From the NCBI GenBank assembly GCA_030428865.1, contig JAUIEK010000005.1, positions 83,657-147,656 of the forward strand: 64,000 nucleotides of DNA. The letters run 5' to 3'. The position numbers and the translations under genes were made by a program. Below the pieces are notes generated by a model. That model was not told the DNA's origin. It worked only from the letters and a program-made list of their open reading frames with translations, and ran no database searches. Below are positions 55,838 to 64,000 of the stretch, one piece after another. Numbering within the stretch: the stretch's first letter is position 1; each line of letters begins with the position of its first letter. Origin of the DNA: Bacteroidia bacterium (GTDB lineage: Bacteria > Bacteroidota > Bacteroidia > Flavobacteriales > Flavobacteriaceae).

Positions 55838-58672
55838 ATGTTTAAAAAAATTACCTTGGCTATTGCACTAGTTTGCTTTATAGCCTGCAATAAGTCATCA
55901 AAAAAAGAAACCCCAAAACTCTCCGTTGATTATGAGAAAATCACATTAGGCAATGGATTAGATGTTATTTTCCACACCGATCAATCAGATCCTGTTGTTG
56001 CTGTAGAACTTATGGTTCACGTTGGTTCTGCCAGAGAAATTGAAGGGAGAACAGGATTCGCTCATTTGTTCGAGCATTTACTTTTTTTAGAATCTGAAAA
56101 TTTAGGAAAAGGAGGTTTGGATAAGTTGAGTGCACGAATTGGCGGCTCTGGAGCTAATGGTTCTACCTCCAGAGATCGAACCAATTATTTACAAACAGTT
56201 CCTAACGATGCTCTTGAGAAAATGATTTGGGCAGAAGCCGACAAACTAGGTTGGTTTATCAATACAGTTACAGATCCTGTACTAGCCAAAGAAAAACAAG
56301 TAGTGAAAAATGAAAAAAGACAAAGTGTAGATAACAGACCTTACGGTCATACACAATATGTTATTGATAAAAATCTATATCCTAAAAATCATCCATACAA
56401 CTGGCAGGTTATTGGTTCTTTAGAAGATTTACAAAATGCTACATTAGATGATGTAAAAACTTTTTTTAAAAAATGGTATGTTCCTAACAATGCAACACTG
56501 GTACTATCTGGTGATTTTGATGTAGAGCAAGCCAAAAAATGGGTTCATAAATATTTTGATGAAATTCCTAGAGGAGAAGAAATTAAATCTTTAGAAAAAC
56601 AATCAGGTGTAGTAGAAAAAACAAAATATCTCTATTATGAAGATAACTTTGCTCGTCTGCCAGAACTTACACTTACCTGGCCAACTGTAGAATTGTATCA
56701 TGAAGATTCGTATGCTTTAGATGTACTAACACAATATTTGTCTGAAGGGAAAAAAGCTCCTTTAAACCAGATATTAGTAGATGATTTAAAACTAACTGCA
56801 AACCCGAGGATGTTTAATTGGAGTTCTGAACTGGCTGGAGAAATGCAACTTGCTGTAAGAACTTTTTCCGGAGTAGATTTAGATGATGCTTTAGAAGGAA
56901 TTCATACAGCTTTAAAAGAGTTTGAAAAAAATGGCATCTCTCAAAAAGATTTAGATCGAATTAAAGCAGGACAAGAAACTAATTTCTACCAAAGCTTATC
57001 GAGTGTCCTTGGTAAAGGAACTCGTTTAGCGTCATACAATACTTACGCTAATAATCCTGGATATGTAACTACAGATATAGAAAAAACACTTGCTGTAACA
57101 ACAGAAGATGTTATGCGTGTCTATAATAAATACATTAAAGACAAACACTTTATTGCAACGAGTTTCGTTCCTAGAAATAACATTGACCTCGCTCTAGAAA
57201 ATTCTGTAGAAGCAGAAGTTGTAGAAGAAAAAATTGTTATTGGTGCAGAAGACACATTTGATGCAACTGTTGCTGCTACATACGAAAAAACTCCTTCTTC
57301 TTTTGATCGATCTGTAGAACCTCCTTACGGAAAAGCTCCAGAAGTAGCAATTCCAAATGTGTGGGAGGAAAAACTATCTAACGGAATGAGTGTTTTTGGA
57401 ATTGAAAACAACGAAGTTCCACTAGTTCAATTCAATATTGTTATTGAAGGAGGTCAACTTGTAGAATCAATGGATAAGTTGGGTGTTGCAAACCTAACTG
57501 CGCAATTAATGGAAAAAGGAACGCAATCGAAATCAGTAAGTGAACTAGAAGAAGCTATTGCTCAATTAGGTGCTTCAATTTCTATCAACGCTTCTAAAGA
57601 AAACTTTAGGGTTAGCGGAACTACTTTGGCTAAAAATTACGACCAAACATTATCTTTAGTTAAAGAGATGTTGTTAGCGCCTCGTTGGGATGCTGATGAG
57701 TTCGAAATTATAAAGAAAAGTACTGTTAGCAGTCTTCAACAACAAAAAGGAAGTCCAAATTCAATTGCCAGAAACGAGTATAATAAGCTGATTTATGGAG
57801 AAGATAATATCCGATCAAAAAACACACAAGGTTCTATCAAAAGTGTAGAATCAATCACATTAGACGATTTAAAGAGTTACTATTCTAACTATATCTCTCC
57901 AAAAGTTGCCACAATGCATGTTGTAGGGAGTTTACCAAAAGAAACAATTATCAAATCTCTAGCTGCTATCAACAATGATTGGACGGGAAAAGAAGTAGTT
58001 ATTCCTGAATACAAAACACCAGAAGCACCTCAAAAAGGTACTGTATATTTTTATGATGTTCCAAACGCAAAACAATCTGTATTAAATTTTGGAAGACCTG
58101 CTTTGGCTGCAACAGATTCTGATTATTACCCAGCAACTGTAATGAATTATATTTTAGGCGGCGGCGGATTTGCCTCTCAACTAACACAACAATTACGAGA
58201 AGGCAAAGGATATACTTATGGTGTACGATCTGGTTTTTCTGGTTCAAACGCTAAAGGAACGTTTACCATCTCAAGTGGTGTTAGAAGCAATGTTACACTG
58301 GAAGCCTCTCAGCTAGTAAAACAAATTTTAGAAAATTATGCAAAAAATTATAATGAGAAAGATTTGGCTACTACCAAAGGATTCTTAATTAAAAGTAATG
58401 CTAGAGCTTTTGAAACTCACTGGGCAAAGTTAGGCATGTTAGAAAACATCAGTTCATATGATTGGAATCCTGATTATGTAAAAGATCGGGAGAAAATTGT
58501 TAATGATATGACTATTGAACGGATTCAGGAATTAGCAAACAAATATGTTGATCCTAACAAGATGGTTTGGCTAGTTGTAGGCGATGCCAAAACACAGCTA
58601 AAACGAATGGAAAAACTAGGATTTGGGAAACCTGTTTTACTCAATCAAATGGAAATTCCGATTAAGGATTAA
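55838..58672 (+). CDS. M16 (pitrilysin-type) zinc peptidase, lipoprotein
   Basis: A 944-residue exported peptidase. The N-terminus (ITLAIALVCFIACNKSS) has a lipobox with Cys about residue 17. The first M16 domain has the inverted zinc motif HLFEH near 74, followed by Glu in VVKNEKRQSVDNRPYG. The second half, from about 505 (VWEEKLSNGMSVFGIENNEVPLV), repeats the M16 fold without HxxEH, the normal inactive partner domain, with LREGKGYTYGVRSGF near its end. It probably degrades peptides in the periplasm or at the outer membrane. It ends at a strong terminator. Confidence 0.93.
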   Translation: MFKKITLAIALVCFIACNKSSKKETPKLSVDYEKITLGNGLDVIFHTDQSDPVVAVELMVHVGSAREIEGRTGFAHLFEHLLFLESENLGKGGLDKLSARIGGSGANGSTSRDRTNYLQTVPNDALEKMIWAEADKLGWFINTVTDPVLAKEKQVVKNEKRQSVDNRPYGHTQYVIDKNLYPKNHPYNWQVIGSLEDLQNATLDDVKTFFKKWYVPNNATLVLSGDFDVEQAKKWVHKYFDEIPRGEEIKSLEKQSGVVEKTKYLYYEDNFARLPELTLTWPTVELYHEDSYALDVLTQYLSEGKKAPLNQILVDDLKLTANPRMFNWSSELAGEMQLAVRTFSGVDLDDALEGIHTALKEFEKNGISQKDLDRIKAGQETNFYQSLSSVLGKGTRLASYNTYANNPGYVTTDIEKTLAVTTEDVMRVYNKYIKDKHFIATSFVPRNNIDLALENSVEAEVVEEKIVIGAEDTFDATVAATYEKTPSSFDRSVEPPYGKAPEVAIPNVWEEKLSNGMSVFGIENNEVPLVQFNIVIEGGQLVESMDKLGVANLTAQLMEKGTQSKSVSELEEAIAQLGASISINASKENFRVSGTTLAKNYDQTLSLVKEMLLAPRWDADEFEIIKKSTVSSLQQQKGSPNSIARNEYNKLIYGEDNIRSKNTQGSIKSVESITLDDLKSYYSNYISPKVATMHVVGSLPKETIIKSLAAINNDWTGKEVVIPEYKTPEAPQKGTVYFYDVPNAKQSVLNFGRPALAATDSDYYPATVMNYILGGGGFASQLTQQLREGKGYTYGVRSGFSGSNAKGTFTISSGVRSNVTLEASQLVKQILENYAKNYNEKDLATTKGFLIKSNARAFETHWAKLGMLENISSYDWNPDYVKDREKIVNDMTIERIQELANKYVDPNKMVWLVVGDAKTQLKRMEKLGFGKPVLLNQMEIPIKD

Positions 58673-58700
58673 CAATGTAAAAATATAACTTTTTAGTAAT

Positions 58701-58733
58701 AAAAGAGCTTTAGTGAATCACTAAAGCTCTTTT
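58701..58733 (+). terminator. Intrinsic terminator after the M16 peptidase
   Basis: A 15-bp perfect stem (58701-58715 with 58719-58733, core GAGCTTTAGTG) with a three-base loop and a T-rich 3' end. Confidence 0.9.
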
Positions 58734-58799
58734 ATTATATTTCTTTAATACAGAGAAAAATAAAAACTAGATTCTTCTTTTATTTTCTGTTTTAACTTT

Positions 58800-58807
58800 T
58801 AAATTTG
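58800..58807 (+). promoter_or_regulatory. RHS locus promoter -7 box TAAATTTG
   Basis: Fits TAnnTTTG and predicts a leader of about 60 bases before the start at 58871. Confidence 0.5.
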
Positions 58808-58870
58808 CCCACTGAAAATCATTTGACAAAAAATTGCTAGTAATCCCCCAATCCAAATAATTTATTTTAT

Positions 58871-61800
58871 ATGAGAAAATCGTTGTTGCTGTTAATAGCA
58901 GTATTTATGGGTGTTAATTTTCATGGCCAAGATTTAGAACATACTCAAACCTTTGATCGTTATGAAAAAATGGATGTTGCTCCTCCAGAAGTAATATCTT
59001 TCGAGAAAGTTTCTTTAATCCCCAACGATTTATCTACAGGGAAACTAGATTTTTCAATTCCTATATATACAATTAAAAGCGGCAGGTTAAACTATCCTAT
59101 TGGTTTAACCTATAATTCAGGCGGAATAAAAGTTGATCAACAAGCATCTGAAGTTGGTTTAGGCTGGAGCCTTTCGAAAACAGTAATAACAAGAAAAATA
59201 ATTGATGGTAATGACTTTAATAATGTTGGAAATCAATTTTTAGATCCTGAAGGAGGAGGGTTTGCTTCGGGAAGTGAGGAAGCGTCTCAACACCTTAAAG
59301 CCGAAATAAAATATGTAGGTTATTTTTTAAAAAAGAAGGAAAATATTAAAGCAAGTACTTCTTTTTTTAGAAATGTGGATGAGATGCCCGACATCTATAA
59401 CTTTATTACAAACAGTGGATTTAAAACAAAATTCTACTTTAAAGATGAAGGAACGCCTATAGAGTTGACTGAAAATTCTTCCATAATTAATGCTTTAAAA
59501 ACAAAAGAAAATTACGATAATCCTATTTATCAAGAAACGTCTAATTCTCCATATTTTCCAATGTATGATTTTACAAAAATTGAGATTACAAGCAATGAGG
59601 GAATAAAGTATACTTTCGAAAATTTTGATGTGGTAATAAACACATCAGTAAATTACCCCGGATTGAGCGCAATTTATACTTATCGATCAGACAGCCCCCA
59701 AATCTCTACTTGGCACATTAGTAAAATAGAAGATTTAATAAGCGGAGATCAAATTACTTTTGAGTATGAGCAGTACAATGCTGATCCTTATGAATATACT
59801 CCAGTAGGTCCATCGGATCCTCCAGGATTAATTACTTATGTAAGTTACAGAACGTTGCCTTGGAATACTTTTCTAAGTTCTTTGGGTAATTGCCCTGGTA
59901 GAGCTTTTGGTCTTTTTGGAAGTTACAATGATAAAGCTTTGGGAGTTTCAAAATCCACCGTAAGGCATATCATAAAAAATAGATTAAAAGAAATTAAATT
60001 TAAATCAGGAAAGGTAGTTTTTAACTGGTCTGGAGATAGAGAAGATTTATTTAAAGAAAAAATACTTTCTAACATTTCTATATATGATACATCTTCTAGT
60101 ACAAATCAATTAGTTAATAGATTTCAATTTACTCATGAGTATTTTGATTCTGGTTGTGGTGATTCTTATAAATGTAAAAGACTAAAATTAAAAGAATTAG
60201 AAGAAAAGGGGAAATCTCCTTACAAATTTCATTATGATAATGAATTTGAAAACTTTCCTCCAATTGCTAGTAAAAAAGAAGATTATTTAGGTTATAATCA
60301 TAGCGTTATAGATATCACTCCAGACGGAACAAAAATGCCCAATTTGTATTTCTATCCAAACAAACAAGATAAATCAATTCTTCCTTTTCAAATCCCCAAC
60401 ACAGCTAATTATTTTATTCCAGGAGATTATAATCCTGCATCTTCATTAGAAGATATACGAAAATGGACTTTAAACAAAATAGAATATCCTACAGGAGCTT
60501 CTACCGAAATTGAATACGAATTGAATAGTATAAATATCTTCGGTCAAGATGTTGTTGCATCAGGGTTAAGGGTTTCCTCTCAAATAATTAAAGATCAAAA
60601 TAATATTTCCAGAACAATCAATTACGATTATGCATTAGAAGATGGAAAAAGTTCTGGTACTTTTGTAAATATTCCAATCTATGGTAGGCCTGCCATTGAC
60701 TTTTCATCACCAAGTACAGATTTATCCCAATGGAATGCAAATTCATTATATAATGCCTTTAATACTAATCAAGAACCTAAAATAGAGGCAGATTTAACAA
60801 AGGGAAATTACATAACGTATTCAAGAGTAATAGAAAGAGAATCAAATGGAGGATATTCTGTTAGCCGTTTTATTTCTAACGATATAAACGGAAACGGTTA
60901 TGAACGAACAGAACCAACGCAAGAACAATTGAATAGTTTTACACATCAAGCTTGCGGAGCAAATAGCATAATTAACAATAGCGCTTATGGCTTAAGTTTT
61001 TATACTGATAATTCTTTTAAAAGAGGGCAGTTGATTGATAAAAAGTTTTTTGATCAAAACGCTAGATTAAAAAAAGAAATAATAAATCATTATTCTGAAA
61101 ATGAAGATTTAGATACAGATCGATATACAAAGAGGTTTTTTCAATTAAGACGGAGGTCCGACGGAGGTAGTCAATTGCATGATTATGAAAATATTATTGA
61201 TGTATCTAAATCATATGTAAAGAACACCTTTAAATTGAGAAGTACAACAACAGTTGATTATACAGATAACGGTATTATATCTACTGATAAACATTATGAT
61301 TATAACGATATAGGAATGTTATCTTCTATACGTTCAGAAATTGATGCAAACAAAACTGCTACAGAAAAGTATACATATGCCAACGATATCAGATATCAAG
61401 AGTATGGCCTTCTAAAACTTTTAGAAACGAATTATTTATCATATTTAATAGAATCAGAAAAAATTGTAGAAACTCCTAATGATCAATTTTATATTGAGGG
61501 AAAAAGAAAAGAACTGAATCCAGATACAACAATACGAAAACTTATGAATAGGTATTCAGGTTCAGATCCATATGAGGAATATCTCTCCTATGATTCGTAT
61601 CTAAACCACAAACCAACACAAGCAAGAGATCGGTCAGGAAAAATTACATCGTTTGTTTGGTCAGGAGATTTTCTAATTGCTAAAATAGAGAATGAAACAT
61701 ATTCAAATGTAAAAAATACTGCAATGAATGTTTATGGAATCGACATAGAAAATTGTAGTTCTTCCAATTGTCAACCTTTGTTTGAAAATCTAAGAACACA

Positions 61801-61987
61801 CTATCCGTCTTCTAAAATTACTTCCTTCAGCTATTTAAACCCTTTAATCGGTGTCACGAGTATCACCGATGCTCGAGGTGCAACGGTTTATTACGAATAT
61901 GATGATTTTAACCGATTGGTTCGAGTAAAAGATCAGGATGGCAATGTAGTTACCGAACATGCCTATAACTACAAAAACAACAATTAG
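58871..61987 (+). CDS. Secreted RHS/YD-repeat-type protein (first gene of the RHS locus)
   Basis: A 1038-residue protein with a signal peptide (about 1-20, ending NFHGQ). The start PNDLSTGKLDFSIPIYTIKSGRL and YPIGLTYNSGGIKVDQQASEVGLGW is typical of the N-terminal shell region of Bacteroidota RHS proteins. The middle is not repetitive at sight, and the C-terminus carries YD-type units (FVWSGDFLIAKIENETYSN, then TDARGATVYYEYDDFNRLVRVKDQDGN). It ends without the RHS core or a toxin domain. The next gene starts two bases later, and the pair probably forms one shell. Its last ~150 bases already have the higher GC of the following gene. Confidence 0.82.
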   Translation: MRKSLLLLIAVFMGVNFHGQDLEHTQTFDRYEKMDVAPPEVISFEKVSLIPNDLSTGKLDFSIPIYTIKSGRLNYPIGLTYNSGGIKVDQQASEVGLGWSLSKTVITRKIIDGNDFNNVGNQFLDPEGGGFASGSEEASQHLKAEIKYVGYFLKKKENIKASTSFFRNVDEMPDIYNFITNSGFKTKFYFKDEGTPIELTENSSIINALKTKENYDNPIYQETSNSPYFPMYDFTKIEITSNEGIKYTFENFDVVINTSVNYPGLSAIYTYRSDSPQISTWHISKIEDLISGDQITFEYEQYNADPYEYTPVGPSDPPGLITYVSYRTLPWNTFLSSLGNCPGRAFGLFGSYNDKALGVSKSTVRHIIKNRLKEIKFKSGKVVFNWSGDREDLFKEKILSNISIYDTSSSTNQLVNRFQFTHEYFDSGCGDSYKCKRLKLKELEEKGKSPYKFHYDNEFENFPPIASKKEDYLGYNHSVIDITPDGTKMPNLYFYPNKQDKSILPFQIPNTANYFIPGDYNPASSLEDIRKWTLNKIEYPTGASTEIEYELNSINIFGQDVVASGLRVSSQIIKDQNNISRTINYDYALEDGKSSGTFVNIPIYGRPAIDFSSPSTDLSQWNANSLYNAFNTNQEPKIEADLTKGNYITYSRVIERESNGGYSVSRFISNDINGNGYERTEPTQEQLNSFTHQACGANSIINNSAYGLSFYTDNSFKRGQLIDKKFFDQNARLKKEIINHYSENEDLDTDRYTKRFFQLRRRSDGGSQLHDYENIIDVSKSYVKNTFKLRSTTTVDYTDNGIISTDKHYDYNDIGMLSSIRSEIDANKTATEKYTYANDIRYQEYGLLKLLETNYLSYLIESEKIVETPNDQFYIEGKRKELNPDTTIRKLMNRYSGSDPYEEYLSYDSYLNHKPTQARDRSGKITSFVWSGDFLIAKIENETYSNVKNTAMNVYGIDIENCSSSNCQPLFENLRTHYPSSKITSFSYLNPLIGVTSITDARGATVYYEYDDFNRLVRVKDQDGNVVTEHAYNYKNNN

Positions 61988-61989
61988 TT

Positions 61990-64000
61990 ATGAAAAAGTA
62001 TTTGATTCTTACGTTTTTAGTAGGTGTTTTTGGGGTTACTTCGGTTTTAGGGCAAGGATTTGAGTTTCCTGATGACCGAGAAGATGATGGCGATACCCGC
62101 GAAGGGCCTAGTGTACGGATTTCAGGAGACAACACGGCTCTAGCAGGAGAAACGAAAACCTATATCCTTTCAGTATCAGGTAGTTTTCTTTATGATGGTA
62201 GTTGGAGTGTTACCGGGGGTACAATTATCTCTCAAGACAACAATCTTGTTACGGTTCGTTGGAATTCCAATCCAGGAACTGTTCGGTATTTTGGCACCTA
62301 CACCTCAGGAGGAAGATTAGAATCTGGTCGAATCTCTGAATCGTTTAGCGTAACAGTCAGTGTACCTTTACCACCAGCGATTCCTAGTACACCAACTGTT
62401 AGTTCAAACTGTGGTAGTACGGTACTTACTAGAAGTACTCCACCAAGTGGTGTTACATGGTACTGGCAAGCGACGACTACCGGAACAAGCACCAGTAACA
62501 GTGCGCCTTCAGTTACGCGTACTAGTGGCACAACTTATTACCTAAGAGCTAGAGACAACAGTAGTGGACTTTGGAGTGCCGCTAGAACAATTTCTTATTC
62601 CATATTACAAGCTCAGGTTTGGTACCGTGATCAGGATGGAGATAGACTGGGCGATCCTGCTACCACACTCAGTGCCTGTAGTCAACCTGTAGGATATGTA
62701 TCCAATGCAAATGATAGCTGTCCGCTATTAGACGGACAAGGAACAGACGATGGCTGCCCAGTAACAGCCGGATTAACCACAACAGAGAACTATGTACATA
62801 CGCTCACACCTCAGGTAGGAGTTTCAAATACAGCTAACTTAACAGCCGCCCAAAAGATTGAATCGGTTACCTATTATGATGGATTGGGTAGACCCAAACA
62901 ATCCATTGCCATTCGAGGAGGCGGTGTGGTACAAAACAACACGATTAGCTATGATTGGAGCTTAGATCAATCAGGGACCAGCTTTTTTGCTCGTAATGGA
63001 ATAGAGGAAGAAAATAGAATTGTAAATGGTATTACGCCTTTTGGCAATCAAGATCTTTTATGGGAATGTATTCCTAGTGGAGATGGTGAAGAAGATGGTG
63101 GATGGAACACGCGTTATTTTAGTATTGATGCCAGTAAAGGCTATCGTTTTTCAGTATGGGTAAAACGAACCGGTGGTATGGAAGGAAGAACCTATCATGG
63201 ACCAGCCAATGTCAATTACTTATCAGGAGGAGAACATCCTAATCCGTATTTTTGGCATGGAGATCTTCCCATATTAGATACTTGGTATTTACTGGTAGGC
63301 GTAGTACATCCAGCAGGCTATACAGGAGGTAATACAGGTGTTAGTGGCGTGTATGATACACAAGGAAACAAAGTATTAAATGGACGAGATTTTGTTTGGC
63401 GCGAAGGCGCTACTACTACTCGTCTTCGAAACTACTTGTTCTATAGTACAAGCACTGATGTACGTCAATACTTTTGGAACCCTGTGGTACAAAAGCTAGA
63501 CGGTAGTGAGCTGTCTTTATCAGCACTTAAAAACTACGCCAAGTTAATTACGCCTACTGCCATACCTAGTGATCTGGTAACCCACATTGAATACGACGAG
63601 CTGGGTAGAAAAAGTAAAGACTACCTACCGTATGCCTCACAAAGCATTAGCGGGCAGTATAAAACAAATGCCAAAGCACAAACCCATCAGTTTTATGCTA
63701 ATAAATATGCAAAAGACTTTGCAGACATTACCGATCCGATGGCAATAAACCCCTATGCCGAGAAGGTGCTGGAAAACTCACCCTTAAACCGCGTTTTTGA
63801 ACAAACCGCTCCTGGGAAGAAATGGCAAAAAGGAACGGAGAAGGTAGCTGGTAAAGAATACTTTAACGGACATAGCATCAAGTTTGAATACCAAGCCAAT
63901 GGAGAAAGCGAAGTGCGTTTGTATCGTGCCAATACAAGCTATAACGAAACCCAAAAACTCTATGTACCGAGTTTATCGAGTGATGGGTTTTACAATCCAG
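61990..64000 (+). CDS. DUF6443/RHS-type secreted protein, 3' end beyond window
   Basis: An open frame of 670 codons from ATG 61990 to the window end. It has a signal peptide (about 1-22, ending SVLGQ), two Ig/PKD-like modules (about 40-118 and 125-200), and a calcium-binding-like patch DQDGDRLGD near 214. A DUF6443 start follows near 258 (TTENYVHTLTPQ), with ESVTYYDGLGRPKQSIAIRG and IEYDELGRKSKDYLPYA typical of RHS. Its GC is much higher than its neighbours (60-base lines at 62701 and 63601 count 50% and 45%, against 28-30% at 60001 and 60601). The RHS core and any variable C-terminal toxin are outside the window. Confidence 0.82.
   Translation, partial: MKKYLILTFLVGVFGVTSVLGQGFEFPDDREDDGDTREGPSVRISGDNTALAGETKTYILSVSGSFLYDGSWSVTGGTIISQDNNLVTVRWNSNPGTVRYFGTYTSGGRLESGRISESFSVTVSVPLPPAIPSTPTVSSNCGSTVLTRSTPPSGVTWYWQATTTGTSTSNSAPSVTRTSGTTYYLRARDNSSGLWSAARTISYSILQAQVWYRDQDGDRLGDPATTLSACSQPVGYVSNANDSCPLLDGQGTDDGCPVTAGLTTTENYVHTLTPQVGVSNTANLTAAQKIESVTYYDGLGRPKQSIAIRGGGVVQNNTISYDWSLDQSGTSFFARNGIEEENRIVNGITPFGNQDLLWECIPSGDGEEDGGWNTRYFSIDASKGYRFSVWVKRTGGMEGRTYHGPANVNYLSGGEHPNPYFWHGDLPILDTWYLLVGVVHPAGYTGGNTGVSGVYDTQGNKVLNGRDFVWREGATTTRLRNYLFYSTSTDVRQYFWNPVVQKLDGSELSLSALKNYAKLITPTAIPSDLVTHIEYDELGRKSKDYLPYASQSISGQYKTNAKAQTHQFYANKYAKDFADITDPMAINPYAEKVLENSPLNRVFEQTAPGKKWQKGTEKVAGKEYFNGHSIKFEYQANGESEVRLYRANTSYNETQKLYVPSLSSDGFYNP

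Overview
The window looks like chromosome of a member of the Flavobacteriaceae (Bacteroidota), most likely marine; I cannot name a genus. Support: AT-rich sequence, a recurrent TAnnTTTG promoter -7 box (the Bacteroidota housekeeping sigma signature), almost no Shine-Dalgarno sequences, a single-chain SecDF, an Hpt-Adk fusion, an FtsZ with a very long C-terminal tail, and families common in this group (DUF6588, DUF6443/RHS, M56-TonB fusion, four-helix-bundle S23-type protein).

Layout. 1-3450: the minus-strand tryptophan operon trpE-trpG-trpD followed by a truncated four-helix-bundle gene. In front of trpE lie a promoter, a 16-residue leader peptide with three consecutive Trp codons, a pause-type hairpin and an intrinsic terminator, i.e. 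a complete attenuator. 3621-11964: asnB, an XRE-DUF4870 regulator next to a CPBP membrane protease, gyrB, a HEAT-like protein, a DUF6588 outer-membrane protein and mdh. 12024-19022: fhs (minus), then secDF, the hpt-adk fusion and obgE (plus). 19019-24564: a minus-strand run of a thioredoxin-domain protein, a BlaI repressor, an M56 peptidase fused to a TonB C-terminal domain, a TonB, a TPR protein and a TonB-like lipoprotein. 24711-33275: DUF456, a candidate small RNA, lysS, DUF805, a thioredoxin-fold protein, a satD-DUF3307 pair with a striking operator/promoter, rsmG, a membrane desaturase, an aminotransferase and a small tail-anchored protein.

33529-48843 is a complete minus-strand division and cell-wall (dcw) cluster in the order mraZ-rsmH-ftsL-ftsI-murE-mraY-murD-ftsW-murG-murC-ftsQ-ftsA-ftsZ, without ddl or murF. 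Three 10-bp-phased MraZ-type boxes lie directly upstream of mraZ. 49048-51119 carries an alpha/beta hydrolase, engB and an RluA-type pseudouridine synthase. 51123-58672 has a penicillin acylase, a DegT-type aminotransferase, galE and an M16 lipoprotein peptidase. 58871-64000 starts an RHS/YD-repeat locus of two secreted proteins. The second is of clearly higher GC and runs off the window, so any C-terminal toxin and immunity gene would lie beyond the end.

Most of the window is ordinary core genome. The least expected items are regulatory: the trp attenuator, a free-standing structured RNA upstream of lysS, the satD promoter embedded in an 18-bp perfect inverted repeat and 28-bp-phased direct repeats, and the MraZ operator. 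I did not find tRNA, rRNA, CRISPR arrays, insertion sequences or prophage genes.
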